From Bryobacteraceae bacterium (GTDB taxonomy: Bacteria; Acidobacteriota; Terriglobia; Bryobacterales; Bryobacteraceae), in the NCBI GenBank assembly GCA_947458745.1, contig CANGYQ010000016.1:1-64000 (forward strand): 64,000 nucleotides of DNA. The letters are read 5' to 3'. The translations under genes and the position numbers were made by a program. Under the pieces are notes generated by a model. That model was given only the letters and a program-made list of their open reading frames with translations. It was not told the DNA's origin and did not search any database. Within the stretch, counting starts at the first letter, position 1, and each line of letters starts with the position of its first letter. Shown here piece by piece: positions 10,010-18,832 of the stretch.

Positions 10010-10672
10010 ATGTTTGGATTCGACCCAAAGCAGCAGGATGAACGTGTACCCGGCCCCGCGGATGCGCCCGCCGGAGCCATCGTCAGCCCTGACACTCACC
10101 GCACCAACCGGATCCCCCCCGGACAAACCCGGACCAAGAAGTGGCCCGTCCTGGACGCCTCTGGCACCCCGGCGGTGAACCTGGCCGACTGGCGACTGGA
10201 GATCGACGGTCTCGTGAATAAGCCGCTCAAATTCACCTGGGCTGAGTTCCAGCAGTTGCCGCAAGTGAAGGTGTTTGCCGATTTCCACTGCGTCACGCGC
10301 TGGTCCCGTTTGGGCAACGTGTGGGAAGGCGTGGCGACGCGTCACCTGATCGAACTGGCCGGGGGCTTCAAGCCGGAAGCCAAGTTTGTGGTGGCCCACG
10401 GGTACGACTATGGCTGGTCCACCAACCTGCCGCTGGATCACTTTTTGGCCGAAGATGCACTGGTAACGGTCAAGCACGATGGCGAAGACCTGACCCCGGA
10501 GCATGGCGGCCCGGCTCGGCTGATGGTGCCCCAGCTCTACGCCTGGAAGAGCGCCAAGTGGCTGGGCGCGCTGGAGCTTGTGGAAAAAGACCGCGCCGGC
10601 TTCTGGGAGCGCAACGGTTATCACATGTTGGGCGACCCCTGGAAGGAGCAACGCTTTGGCCTCCCTTACTAG
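10010..10672 (+). CDS. Sulfite-oxidase-like molybdopterin oxidoreductase
   Basis: A 220-residue enzyme of the sulfite oxidase/YedY molybdopterin fold. The molybdenum-ligating cysteine is C94 in DFHCVTRWS, preceded by WRLEIDGLVNKPL and followed by YDYGWSTNLPLD and HGGPARLMVPQLYAWKSAKW, all typical of the core domain. There is no Tat or Sec signal, unlike periplasmic YedY, so it should be cytoplasmic or held by a partner. The substrate cannot be read from sequence; sulfite or an S/N-oxide are possibilities. It begins 3 bases after the flavin/iron-sulfur membrane protein, which makes that protein the likely electron partner, and overlaps the next gene by 17 bases. Confidence 0.9.
   Translation: MFGFDPKQQDERVPGPADAPAGAIVSPDTHRTNRIPPGQTRTKKWPVLDASGTPAVNLADWRLEIDGLVNKPLKFTWAEFQQLPQVKVFADFHCVTRWSRLGNVWEGVATRHLIELAGGFKPEAKFVVAHGYDYGWSTNLPLDHFLAEDALVTVKHDGEDLTPEHGGPARLMVPQLYAWKSAKWLGALELVEKDRAGFWERNGYHMLGDPWKEQRFGLPY
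10643..10648 (+). promoter_or_regulatory. Shine-Dalgarno fixing a TTG start inside the upstream gene
   Basis: AAGGAG is followed by seven bases and TTG at 10656. It lies within the 3' end of the molybdoenzyme gene and points to a start that overlaps that gene by 17 bases. Confidence 0.65.
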
Positions 10673-11591
10673 CCGCCGGCTTTGGCTGGGTGGCGGCGTG
10701 TTGACCGTCGGTGCTGGCATTGCGGCCTTCCGCACGATGCCTAACTTCTTTTGGAAGCAATTGCAGGAGGATATGTCGCGCGATCCGATTCCAGCCCCTC
10801 ACGCTCCCAACCCCGCCCTCTGGCCGGATACCGGGCTGCATGCTGCCTGGTTGGGACACTCGACGGTGCTGCTGAAGGTGGATGGCTTCACCATCATCAC
10901 CGACCCGGTTTTCCACACGCGGATTGGCGTGGACTTGAAGGTGGCCACCGTGGGCATGAAACGCCTGGTGGCGGCGGCGCTGCCCATCGAGAAGCTGCCG
11001 AAAATCGACTTGATCGTCTCCTCGCACGCACACATGGATCACCTGGATCTGAAGACCATGCGTGACCTGGAAAGCCCCACCACTCAGGTGGTGATGGCCC
11101 GCGCCACCAGCGACCTGATCCGAGCGGATAACTATGCCCGCGTCCTGGAAGTGGGCTGGGGAGAAACCGTCCAAGCCGGTCCGGTCGGCCTGCGGGGCCT
11201 GGAAGTGAAACATTGGGGCGCGCGCATGCGCACCGACACCTACCGCGGCTATAACGGCTACTCGCTCACCGTCGGCCGTTGGAAGATCCTGTTTGCCGGC
11301 GATACCGCGAACACCGATGCCTTCCGCGCGCAGCGCCAAGGTGATGTGGACTTGGCCATCTTCCCTATCGGAGCCTATGACCCCTGGATCCACGCCCATT
11401 GCAATCCGGAGCAGGCCTGGCGCATGTCCAACGAGTTTGGCGCGGAGCACATCCTCTCCGTCCACCACCAGACCTTCCGCCTTAGCCGCGAAAGCAAGAC
11501 GGAACCAATGGAGCGCATCCTCAACGCCGCCGGTAATAGCGAAAAGCGCATCGTCGCGCGCGAGATCGGCACCGAGTTCTCGGTTAGCTAA
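10656..11591 (+). CDS. Metallo-beta-lactamase-fold hydrolase, UlaG/NAPE-PLD-like
   Basis: A 311-residue hydrolase of the MBL superfamily. The metal motif HAHMDH (in VSSHAHMDHLDL) is present, with further ligands in FAGDTANTD and the C-terminal SVHHQTFRLS. The sequence AWLGHSTVLLKVDGFTIITDP is characteristic of the UlaG/RomA/NAPE-PLD-like branch, whose members act on phosphoesters, lactones or lipids. The N-terminus SRRLWLGGGVLTVGAGIAAF is either a Tat-like signal or a membrane anchor. The TTG start at 10656 is supported by an AAGGAG site and by the signal sequence. It is the third gene of the redox operon; its link to that chemistry is unknown. Confidence 0.88.
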   Translation: MASLTSRRLWLGGGVLTVGAGIAAFRTMPNFFWKQLQEDMSRDPIPAPHAPNPALWPDTGLHAAWLGHSTVLLKVDGFTIITDPVFHTRIGVDLKVATVGMKRLVAAALPIEKLPKIDLIVSSHAHMDHLDLKTMRDLESPTTQVVMARATSDLIRADNYARVLEVGWGETVQAGPVGLRGLEVKHWGARMRTDTYRGYNGYSLTVGRWKILFAGDTANTDAFRAQRQGDVDLAIFPIGAYDPWIHAHCNPEQAWRMSNEFGAEHILSVHHQTFRLSRESKTEPMERILNAAGNSEKRIVAREIGTEFSVS

Positions 11592-11603
11592 GCTAGAGTT
11601 CGC

Positions 11604-13634
11604 CTAGAAGGTCAACTGCGCAATCGCGGCATCCAGGTCCGCTTGCAGCTTCTCCTGCTGCTGCCGCAGTTCGCTGATCCGGTCGCGGAGGGCGACCAGC
11701 TTCGATTCGGCGGTCGAAAGCTGCTGCGCATAGCGCTGCACCAGTTCCTGCTGGCCGCTGACGGCATTCAAGCTGCGGATGTTTTCGCGGACGCGGGTCT
11801 GGTCGCGCTCGAGATCGGCGATCTGCTTCTGCGCGCTCTCCAGATTGCGAGCTGTCGCGCCGACTGCCTTAGCCTTCTCCGCTAGTGCCTGCAGTTGACG
11901 CCGGGCGGCGTCGCCAATGCCGCGCTGAGAGGCATAGAACACAAATTGGTCCGGCGCCAGCGCGGAAAGTGAAGTCTCCTCAAACCACGTGTGGTCCTCC
12001 ACCACGCGGAAGGTCTCGTCGGCTTGAGGCCGCAGCGCTACCTGAAAGCGCCGGGCGGTGTCGGTAGTCTCCGCCGGTGCCGCGCCCACCACCTTGGAAT
12101 CCGCATGCAAGGGGTGTTCCAGAATGAGTGTCTTGGCCTTGGCGTCCACGTTTCGGATCTTGTAGCTGGTGGTGCGGCGCTTGATCTTGGTGACGTTCAG
12201 CAATCCCTGAGACGCCTTCACTTGCGTGATCAGATCTTCGCCAGACTCTTCCGCCGTGCTGACGCGCGTGCCCTGATCGACGGCATAACTGATCAGCCTC
12301 TTGTCGCCCTGCTTCACCGTCTCCACCAGTGCCTCACCGGCATAGGCACCGCCGTCGAACACTGTGATCGGGCCACCATCGAGAGTCTTGCCCATCGAGT
12401 TGGTGAGTTCCGCCGCGTTACGCGGGTTCACCCCCTCAGTCCAGATCAGCAGCTTGCGAGCGTTGATTTTCTGGCTGACGAAGGGCAGCATGGCGGACTC
12501 ATTGCGCTTCACGGTCACCGGAGCGCTGAAGCCGTACTCGAACAATTCGCCCAACTCTTTGGCGGCGATCGTCGTGTTGGCGACACTGGAGGGCGCCATG
12601 GCCATTGAATCTGCCGAAGTAAAGGCCCGGTTGGCGCCGCCCGATCGCAGCATCTCCATCCTCGCCCCAGCAGGTGGTGGTGCCGCGCCCATGACTCCAC
12701 CCCCAACCCCTCCCGGCACCCCACCCATAACTCCACCGATCACGCCACCCGAAAGGCCGGCCGAGGGGACCATGCCACCTTCATACACCTTGGGCCGGGC
12801 CACCTCATCCTCCGCCAACTCCACAAACTCCCGCCGTGCATAGCGAGGCTCATAGAGGCGCGATAGAAAGCTCACTGGGCGGCCGCTGACCAGCGACAGG
12901 CGGACGTTGGTCCAGTCCTCGCCGCTGGTGTTGTCGACAATTGCCCAGCCTTCCAGCATCGGGTCGCCGGTAGCGCCGAAGATCAGCCGGTAACTGGACT
13001 TCCAGACCGGGGTCGGCGCAATGTAGGAGACGCCCAGGTTGCGCGCCTTGTCGTTCAAGGAGTCGATGTAGACGCTCTTTTTGTCCTTGGACCGGGATGC
13101 GGTCAGCGTGCCCAGATAGGCCCGCAATTGGGCCTGCAAGGCTGCGTCGGTGAACTTGAGGCTGGGCAGGGCCGACAGGTCAAACGATCGCATGACGCCC
13201 TCGTCCGTCAGCAGGGTGAGCTGTTCGCGTTCCTCACCTTGGGCGGCTTTGGTTCTGCGGCTGCCCAGAATGACGCCGGCCGCGGCAGTGGTCTCGACGC
13301 GCGCGCCCTTCATCTGGTCCAGGAAATCCACCATGGAGCCGCCACCGGCCAGGCGAAACGGAAACTCGCCCAGCTTTTTGTCGAGCGGATCGGAGGAATC
13401 GTACCTGACGCCCGCCACCGTGCCGCCCGAAGCATCGCGCACGGTCAGCGACTTCAGGACGTCGTTCATCTCGTCGGCGCGAAAGTCCAGCCGGGCGGTT
13501 TCGCCCCGGGCCAGTTCCCCACCCCGCTCAAAATAGCCCAAACCGTTCTTGTAAAGAACCACCTGGCGAACAGGAAGTTCCGCGGAACTAGCGGCCAGCG
13601 AAACCGCGACGATAAGGAAAACAAGGCGCATCAC
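11604..13634 (-). CDS. Secreted DUF4139 (MuiA-like) protein
   Basis: A 676-residue exported protein. A signal peptide (MMRLVFLIVAVSLAASSA) leads into LPVRQVVLYKNGLGYFERGG, a start typical of DUF4139/mucoidy-inhibitor-A-like proteins. The central beta-rich part contains YIAPTPVWKSSYRL, followed by a low-complexity Gly/Val/Pro stretch (encoded near 12670-12760), then YGFSAPVTVKRNESAMLPF and a C-terminal coiled coil (about residues 585-672, many Glu/Gln/Arg with heptads). Family function is unknown; an envelope role is likely. It is transcribed away from the divergent outer-membrane barrel gene and has no operon partner. The two adjacent Met codons at 13634 and 13631 are equivalent starts. Confidence 0.85.
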   Translation of the reverse strand: MMRLVFLIVAVSLAASSAELPVRQVVLYKNGLGYFERGGELARGETARLDFRADEMNDVLKSLTVRDASGGTVAGVRYDSSDPLDKKLGEFPFRLAGGGSMVDFLDQMKGARVETTAAAGVILGSRRTKAAQGEEREQLTLLTDEGVMRSFDLSALPSLKFTDAALQAQLRAYLGTLTASRSKDKKSVYIDSLNDKARNLGVSYIAPTPVWKSSYRLIFGATGDPMLEGWAIVDNTSGEDWTNVRLSLVSGRPVSFLSRLYEPRYARREFVELAEDEVARPKVYEGGMVPSAGLSGGVIGGVMGGVPGGVGGGVMGAAPPPAGARMEMLRSGGANRAFTSADSMAMAPSSVANTTIAAKELGELFEYGFSAPVTVKRNESAMLPFVSQKINARKLLIWTEGVNPRNAAELTNSMGKTLDGGPITVFDGGAYAGEALVETVKQGDKRLISYAVDQGTRVSTAEESGEDLITQVKASQGLLNVTKIKRRTTSYKIRNVDAKAKTLILEHPLHADSKVVGAAPAETTDTARRFQVALRPQADETFRVVEDHTWFEETSLSALAPDQFVFYASQRGIGDAARRQLQALAEKAKAVGATARNLESAQKQIADLERDQTRVRENIRSLNAVSGQQELVQRYAQQLSTAESKLVALRDRISELRQQQEKLQADLDAAIAQLTF

Positions 13635-13773
13635 TCCATATTGGACGCTGCGCCGCCCGGCAGGGTTCCCGGCATCGGGCTTGACACTTTTGCGAGCTGC
13701 AATTCAGACTCTGAATAGCGCTTGTCTGACAGAGGTCGTTTTTTTGACCGGAAGCTCGCCCGGCGTGATTTCA

Positions 13774-15177
13774 ATGAGAGCCGAGAGGCGGCGGAGGGAA
13801 ATTTTGCGCGTTCTTTTGCTGATTCTATTGTCGGCCGCGGCCGCATATCCGCAAGCCGGCCAGGCCGTCCCCGGTGGGCAGGGCGGGCAGGGCGGCCGGG
13901 GCACGGGTGGCTTCGGCGGGCCGGCAGTATTGGGCCGGGCGGCCGGCGGCGGCTTGAACCGTAGCCCGGAGGTGAAGCTGCGCTTTTTTGCGAGCCTCCA
14001 GACCAACTACGACACCGGCCTCACCAGCGTCGCGCTGGATGCCGACGGCAGACCGGTCAGCCAGTCCGGCAGCGGACTGCAAGCCACGGTGGGCGTCATG
14101 GGGAACAAGTCGTTCCGCCGGTCCCAGGTGATGCTCAACTTCAATACCGGCTACCGTTACATTCGGACGATCAACATTGCCAGTGGCGCCAACTTCTTCG
14201 GAGTCCTCGGGGCCAGCCACGTACTGGGCCGCCGGTTGTCCCTCAGTTCCAGCAACGCCCTCGGCTCCCAGGTGCAGAGCTTTAGCCTGGCGCTGGCAAC
14301 GATCCCCGCGCTCGATCTCGACCCGGTCACCAATAGCTTGCCCATCAATGACCTGATCGATTCCCGCATCAGCTTTTGGAGCAATAACTCAACCCTCAAC
14401 TACCAGTTCGGGCCCCGGCTTTCGGTCAGTGCATCGGGCGGCTTCAACGGCAACAAGCGAAGCGGCCGCGCCCTCGTCAGTTCTACCGGCGTCTCCACCC
14501 GGGGTGATATCGCCTACCGGCTTGGCCCCAACCAAACCGTTTCCGCGGACTACTCGTTCACCAATTTCAATTTTTCGGACGCCTACGGCAACACCGCGAT
14601 CCATCAGGCCACCTTGGGCTATTCATTAAATGTGCGGCGTGCATGGACCATTCGCTTAAGGGGCGGCGGTGCCATGCTTCAGAACGAGGGTCTGCGGCAG
14701 ACCAGGTTGGATCCGTTTATCGCCGCGATCCTGGGCCGGCCCACGGGCATCGAGGCGTTCTATCGCGAAAACTACTTGCCCAGCATTCAAGCCACCATCA
14801 CCCGGACCCTTGGCCGCCGCTCTTACCTGACGGTCGACTATCAGCGAGGCACCACCCCCGGCAATGGAATCATCCTCACTTCGCGCATGAGCGGGTACTC
14901 GGGCAGCTATCAGTACACCGGCATTCGGGGCTGGACCTTAGGCGCATTAGCCACCAATAACCGGTTGGACAATCTGATCGGCTTTCAGGCCTCCAGCACC
15001 ATCCAGTCCGTCCTGGGCTCCGTTGGCTACCGCGTGCGGCGCGACTTGCAGATTGGCGGGGCGGCGGGGTACAGGGCGAACAGCATCAGCACCGGCACCG
15101 CCTTCAACCAGCGCGGCATGCGGTTGACTTTCAACATCAGCTATTCTCCGGGAGATGTCCCGCTCGCCCTCTGGTAA
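13774..15177 (+). CDS. Outer-membrane beta-barrel protein, function unknown
   Basis: A 467-residue exported protein. After a charged n-region and hydrophobic core (EILRVLLLILLSAAAAYPQA) there is a glycine-rich linker (GGQGGQGGRGTGGFGG), then alternating aromatic/polar strands such as VMLNFNTGYRYI, LSVSASGGFNG, TVSADYSFTNFNF and SYLTVDYQRG up to a C-terminal strand (MRLTFNISYSPGD). This strand periodicity indicates a porin-like barrel. No specific family is recognised. I chose the ATG at 13774 since upstream in-frame starts add residues unlike a signal peptide. A response-regulator gene begins inside its last 23 bases, so the two are probably coupled. Confidence 0.75.
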   Translation: MRAERRRREILRVLLLILLSAAAAYPQAGQAVPGGQGGQGGRGTGGFGGPAVLGRAAGGGLNRSPEVKLRFFASLQTNYDTGLTSVALDADGRPVSQSGSGLQATVGVMGNKSFRRSQVMLNFNTGYRYIRTINIASGANFFGVLGASHVLGRRLSLSSSNALGSQVQSFSLALATIPALDLDPVTNSLPINDLIDSRISFWSNNSTLNYQFGPRLSVSASGGFNGNKRSGRALVSSTGVSTRGDIAYRLGPNQTVSADYSFTNFNFSDAYGNTAIHQATLGYSLNVRRAWTIRLRGGGAMLQNEGLRQTRLDPFIAAILGRPTGIEAFYRENYLPSIQATITRTLGRRSYLTVDYQRGTTPGNGIILTSRMSGYSGSYQYTGIRGWTLGALATNNRLDNLIGFQASSTIQSVLGSVGYRVRRDLQIGGAAGYRANSISTGTAFNQRGMRLTFNISYSPGDVPLALW

Positions 15178-15556
15178 CCTGACGGCCCCGCCCCACGGCC
15201 GTGTACTGTTGATTGAAGACCACCCGGTGCTCCGTCAATTGCTGTCGGATCTACTGGTCCAGGATGGCTACAACGTCCAATGTGCCACCACGCCAATCCC
15301 CGGCGAAGCCTTTGACATCATCTTGACGGACTGGCTGGTGCCCGGCCTGGACGTGGCCCCACTGGTCGAAGAACACCTGGCGGCCCACCGTCATTCAACC
15401 TGCGTGGTGATGAGCGGCTATCCCGTCAACTTGGATCAGTTCCCAGCGGCTCTCCGCCCGCGCCTGCGCTACCTGGCGAAACCATTCTCGGCCTCGCAGT
15501 TAGCCGAATGCCTGCGCGCGTTGCGCGAGCAGCTATTCAGCGGCCAGATCGGCTAA
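15155..15556 (+). CDS. Stand-alone response-regulator receiver protein
   Basis: A 133-residue single receiver domain with no output domain. It shows the acidic pair (LLIEDHP, E21/D22), the phospho-acceptor D59 (IILTDWLVPG), the switch Ser in VVMSGYP and the conserved K109 (YLAKPF). It probably acts through protein contacts in a phosphorelay, CheY-like. It starts inside the end of the upstream barrel-protein gene (CGGGAG ribosome site just before the ATG), so the two genes are likely expressed together. No histidine kinase lies nearby; the closest, at 46841-49351, is far away. The last 24 bases overlap the convergent neighbour. Confidence 0.88.
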   Translation: MSRSPSGNLTAPPHGRVLLIEDHPVLRQLLSDLLVQDGYNVQCATTPIPGEAFDIILTDWLVPGLDVAPLVEEHLAAHRHSTCVVMSGYPVNLDQFPAALRPRLRYLAKPFSASQLAECLRALREQLFSGQIG

Positions 15557-16117
15557 CCGCTCCGCAAAGTTGCCGCCGGATTCCGACCACAACAAACGCC
15601 GCTCCAGCGGCAACGCGGCCTCCAGATCCGACACCAGCTTCAGCAGGCTGCGGATGTTTTGGGCGGTCATCCGGAAATGCGCCGGGGCCTCGGTGGCCGG
15701 AAGGAACAGCAGTTCGTTCCCGAAATCAATCCGGAGATCCTCGCGCCGCGTCCCAGGAATGGGAGGGGGCTCATCAGGGTCAAACTGCGCCGCATAGGCG
15801 AACAAGTGCACCCGCGCCGGCCGCAGTGCCCAATCCAGACCATTGGACTGAAACAGATCCCACGACCCCTCCAGCTCCAGCGACGTGTCGCTGGCACGCC
15901 AGGCATCCAGTACTTCCCGAATCGTATCCATCGCCTCGACGCTTTCCACCGCCTGTTCCTGCAGTGGCGCTTCAATGCTGGAAACGGCACGCACGGTGGC
16001 AATCAGGTTAGGGCGCAGCACGGAAAACGGGAAGGTGCGCGCCATGGTCATAAATCGCTCATGCAGAATCAGCGGTGAGGGCGATTTCAACCATAAAGAA
16101 AGGTAAAGCCGGTCCAT
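15533..16117 (-). CDS. Conserved-looking hypothetical protein
   Basis: I do not recognise this 194-residue soluble protein. It begins MDRLYLSLWLKSPSPLILHE and contains acidic and hydrophobic helices, an ALRPARVHLFAYAAQFDP segment and a C-terminal helix-rich half (FRMTAQNIRSLLKLVSDLEA). There is no signal peptide or membrane segment. Codon use and the tight 7-base spacing behind the HIT hydrolase on the same strand support that it is real; it probably ends the rpsA-HU-HIT transcription unit. Its 3' end overlaps the receiver gene. Confidence 0.6.
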   Translation of the reverse strand: MDRLYLSLWLKSPSPLILHERFMTMARTFPFSVLRPNLIATVRAVSSIEAPLQEQAVESVEAMDTIREVLDAWRASDTSLELEGSWDLFQSNGLDWALRPARVHLFAYAAQFDPDEPPPIPGTRREDLRIDFGNELLFLPATEAPAHFRMTAQNIRSLLKLVSDLEAALPLERRLLWSESGGNFAERLADLAAE

Positions 16118-16124
16118 AATTCGG

Positions 16125-16616
16125 TTACTCCCATCCGGTCGCCAGGCGGCGATAGGTGACGCTCAGCTCCTCCGGCAGTACGCGAGTCTCGCCCACCGTC
16201 GTCATGAAGTTCGCATCGCCCGGCCATCGGGGCACCAGATGCAAATGCAGATGACCCGCCACACCCGCCCCGGCACAGGCCCCAATATTGAAGCCGATGT
16301 TGAGGCCTTCGCAACGGTACTCCGCCCGCAAGCGGCGTTCAGCCTTTTGGGCCAGTAGGATCAGCTCCGCCAGCACTTCCGGCGGACACTCATCCAGCGT
16401 GGAGACATGGGCATACGGAATCACCATCAGGTGTCCGGAGGTGTAAGGGTACAGATTCAGCAGGACCGCATTGTGGTCTGCCCGATGAATGATCAACGCG
16501 GCCTCATCGTTGCCGGAGGCGAATTTCTGACAGAATACGCAATCCGGTTCGCGGCCCGCCTGCGGCCCGGTGGCCGTAATGTAGCGGTAGCGCCAAGGGC
16601 TCCAGAGCCGGTCCAC
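16125..16616 (-). CDS. HIT-family nucleotide hydrolase/transferase (FHIT/Ap4A type)
   Basis: A 163-residue cytoplasmic protein of the histidine-triad superfamily. A zinc-type pair CVFC near residue 27 is followed by AVLLNLYPYTSGHLMVIPY and the triad GHLHLHLVPRW near residues 120-130, whose middle histidine is the nucleophile. Acidobacterial and actinobacterial relatives cleave dinucleoside polyphosphates such as Ap4A or phosphorolyse them. The conserved start MDRLWSPWRYRYI fits this branch exactly and supports the chosen ATG. It lies 12 bases after the HU/IHF gene stop and 7 before the next gene, within the rpsA transcription unit. Confidence 0.9.
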   Translation of the reverse strand: MDRLWSPWRYRYITATGPQAGREPDCVFCQKFASGNDEAALIIHRADHNAVLLNLYPYTSGHLMVIPYAHVSTLDECPPEVLAELILLAQKAERRLRAEYRCEGLNIGFNIGACAGAGVAGHLHLHLVPRWPGDANFMTTVGETRVLPEELSVTYRRLATGWE

Positions 16617-16628
16617 AGGCCTGCTGCT

Positions 16629-16946
16629 CTAGAGAGCCGCCGGACTGGTGGGCACGTCCGCCGCCGCTTCCTCGCCGTTCACCAGATCCTTCAATTCCTT
16701 GCTGGGCTTGAAGTACGGGATGCGCTTGGCCGGAACCTCAACGCGGGCACCGGTCTTGGGGTTGCGCCCGATCCGCGGTTGGCGCTGGCGTGTGCGGAAA
16801 CTCCCAAAGCCGCGGATTTCGATCTTGTCGCCCTGCCGGAGGCTCTTGACGACACTGTCAAAGATCGCTTCCACGATTACTTCGGAATCCTTCCGGGTCA
16901 TTTCCACGACGCGCGATACTTCTTCGATCAGATCCGCCTTTGTCAT
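16629..16946 (-). CDS. HU/IHF-family DNA-bending protein
   Basis: A 105-residue nucleoid protein. It starts MTKADLIEEVSRVVEMTRKD and includes the DNA-intercalating arm IGRNPKTGARVEVPAKRIPY with the conserved RNP and proline, preceded by IEIRGFGSF. A short acidic and Ala-rich tail (about 12 residues) extends beyond the usual HU length. The ATG at 16946 was preferred over an upstream start because a GGAG site precedes it and the family begins there. It follows rpsA, the same order as rpsA-ihfB in enterobacteria, so it may be the IHF-beta equivalent; HU cannot be excluded from sequence alone. Confidence 0.92.
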   Translation of the reverse strand: MTKADLIEEVSRVVEMTRKDSEVIVEAIFDSVVKSLRQGDKIEIRGFGSFRTRQRQPRIGRNPKTGARVEVPAKRIPYFKPSKELKDLVNGEEAAADVPTSPAAL

Positions 16947-17008
16947 AACTATCTCCAGAATAACGCGTTCCGGTCCCGGCACAAGTGGCAGGGGACAATT
17001 CGATTACT

Positions 17009-18832
17009 TTACTGCTCGTCGTCCAGGTCCAGGTTCGGTGCCGGCTGGAACGCTTGCTCCATCGTGGACGTGGCCGCGGCCGCTTCCCGCTGATAGCCGC
17101 GCAAGCGTGCGCGCTCCTGCTCATCAGCCGCGGCAGCCAGGCTGAGCCCGATCCGCTTTTCGGTCTCGCTCATGCGAATAATCTTGAAGCTATACTCGAC
17201 GCCCAGCTCCAACGGAAGATCACCGCCCGCGCGGCCCTGAGTACCTGGAATCTCCGAGTTGTGGCACAACCCCTCGACACCCGGCAGCAGCTCAACAAAC
17301 ACCCCGAACTGCGCCGCCCGTTTCACCCGGCCCGACACAATGTCGTTCACCATGTGCTCCTGGAAGAAAGACTCCCAGGCGTCCGGCTGCAACTGTTTCA
17401 CGCCCAGCGACAAGCGCCGGCCATCGGTGTCAATGCCCAGAATCACGGCCTGCACCTGTTGCCCCTTGCGCACAATTTCGGACGGGTGCTTGATGCGCTT
17501 AGTCCAGGAGAAATCAGAAATGTGCACCAGCCCGTCAATGCCTTCTTCAATCTCAATGAAGGCCCCAAAGTCGGTCAGCTTGCGGACTCGCCCTTCCACC
17601 ACGGAGCCTATGCTGTAGCGCTCCGCCACCGTTGTCCAGGGGTCAGCTTCCAGTTGCTTGATGCCGAGCGACACGCGCCGCTCTTGCGGCTTAATCTCCA
17701 GCACCACCGCTTCCACCTGATCGTTGACGCGGACCACTTTGGAGGGATGCTTCAACCGGCGGCTCCAGGTCATCTCCGAGATGTGGATCAAGCCCTCCAC
17801 CCCGGCCTCAATCTCGACAAACGCGCCGTAGTCGGTGATGGAAACCACGCGGCCGATCAGCCGGCCACCCAACGGATAGCGGTCATGAATCGAATCCCAT
17901 GGGTCCGGAGCCAGTTGCTTGGCGCCCAGCGAGATCCGCTGCTTGTCGCGGTCGTACTTCAGCACCTTGACGGTGATCGTCTCGCCGGGATTCAGCAGTT
18001 CGGAGGGGTGTCCCACGCGGCCATGCGAGATGTCGCTGACATGCAACAGCCCGTCAATGCCGCCCAAATCGACAAACGCACCGTAGTCCGTGAGGTTCTT
18101 CACCACACCGGTCACCACGGCGCCTTCGGCCAAGCCCTCCAGGGCCGCCGCCTTGCGGGCGTTGTACTCTTCCTCCACCGCCAGCCGCCGGGAAACCACC
18201 AGATTGCCGCGGCGCCGGTTGATCTTGATGACGCGAACCGGAATCTCCTGCCCCAGCCACGGATCGACGCTGTGCACCGGACGGACATCCAGGTGCGACG
18301 TCGGCATAAAGGCCTCGGCTCCGACATCCACCAGCACGCCCCCGCGCGTCCGGGAAATCACGCGGCCGGTGATCACCGTTTGCTCCCGCTCCGCCTGCTC
18401 CAGCGTGTCCCAAGCGCGAGCCGCCCGGGCCCGCTTGTGCGACAACAACAGGAACCCTTCCGGCGTCAGGCCGCCGCGCTCCAACATCACTTCGATCTCG
18501 TCGCCCTGCTGGACCGTCACCTGCCCGTCAGGCCCGGTCAACTGGTCGATCGGCACCACACCTTCAGACTTCTGCCCGACATCGACGATGACTTCTTTGG
18601 GATTGACCTTCAGGACGATGCCGCGCAGCACTTCGCCATCGCCCGCCAGATGCGCCTGTTCCGCATCCTCCAGTTGATGTTCAAAGTCGTTGCCGGCCGC
18701 CAGCGCCGCTTCCTCGGCGGCCATAGCGGCCGCGAAATCCGTGAAGTCGGGGTCGTTGTCCGGAACAGTGCTCGGCCATTCCGGCGTAGTCGTGGGGGTG
18801 CCGGGTGTCGGGTGATCAGGGCGGGTGGCCAT
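17009..18832 (-). CDS. rpsA: 30S ribosomal protein S1
   Basis: A 607-residue RNA-binding ribosomal protein that brings mRNA to the 30S subunit. After a 60-residue Pro/Thr/Ala-rich, acidic extension it has six S1 (OB-fold) domains. Domains 3 to 6 show the classic pattern DYGAFVDLGGIDGLLHVSD, DYGAFVEIEAGVEGLIHISE and DFGAFIEIEEGIDGLVHISD, each ending with ISLGAKQL-like segments followed by DPW. The length slightly exceeds the usual 550-570 residues because of the N-terminal extension. It leads the transcription unit with HU/IHF and the HIT protein. The long opposite-strand open frame across it is a shadow of its codon use. Confidence 0.95.
   Translation of the reverse strand: MATRPDHPTPGTPTTTPEWPSTVPDNDPDFTDFAAAMAAEEAALAAGNDFEHQLEDAEQAHLAGDGEVLRGIVLKVNPKEVIVDVGQKSEGVVPIDQLTGPDGQVTVQQGDEIEVMLERGGLTPEGFLLLSHKRARAARAWDTLEQAEREQTVITGRVISRTRGGVLVDVGAEAFMPTSHLDVRPVHSVDPWLGQEIPVRVIKINRRRGNLVVSRRLAVEEEYNARKAAALEGLAEGAVVTGVVKNLTDYGAFVDLGGIDGLLHVSDISHGRVGHPSELLNPGETITVKVLKYDRDKQRISLGAKQLAPDPWDSIHDRYPLGGRLIGRVVSITDYGAFVEIEAGVEGLIHISEMTWSRRLKHPSKVVRVNDQVEAVVLEIKPQERRVSLGIKQLEADPWTTVAERYSIGSVVEGRVRKLTDFGAFIEIEEGIDGLVHISDFSWTKRIKHPSEIVRKGQQVQAVILGIDTDGRRLSLGVKQLQPDAWESFFQEHMVNDIVSGRVKRAAQFGVFVELLPGVEGLCHNSEIPGTQGRAGGDLPLELGVEYSFKIIRMSETEKRIGLSLAAAADEQERARLRGYQREAAAATSTMEQAFQPAPNLDLDDEQ

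Noticed and set aside
13681..13773. Longer N-terminus for the outer-membrane barrel protein
   Set aside because: The additional 31 residues do not resemble a signal peptide, whereas the ATG at 13774 starts one with a normal charged n-region and hydrophobic core.
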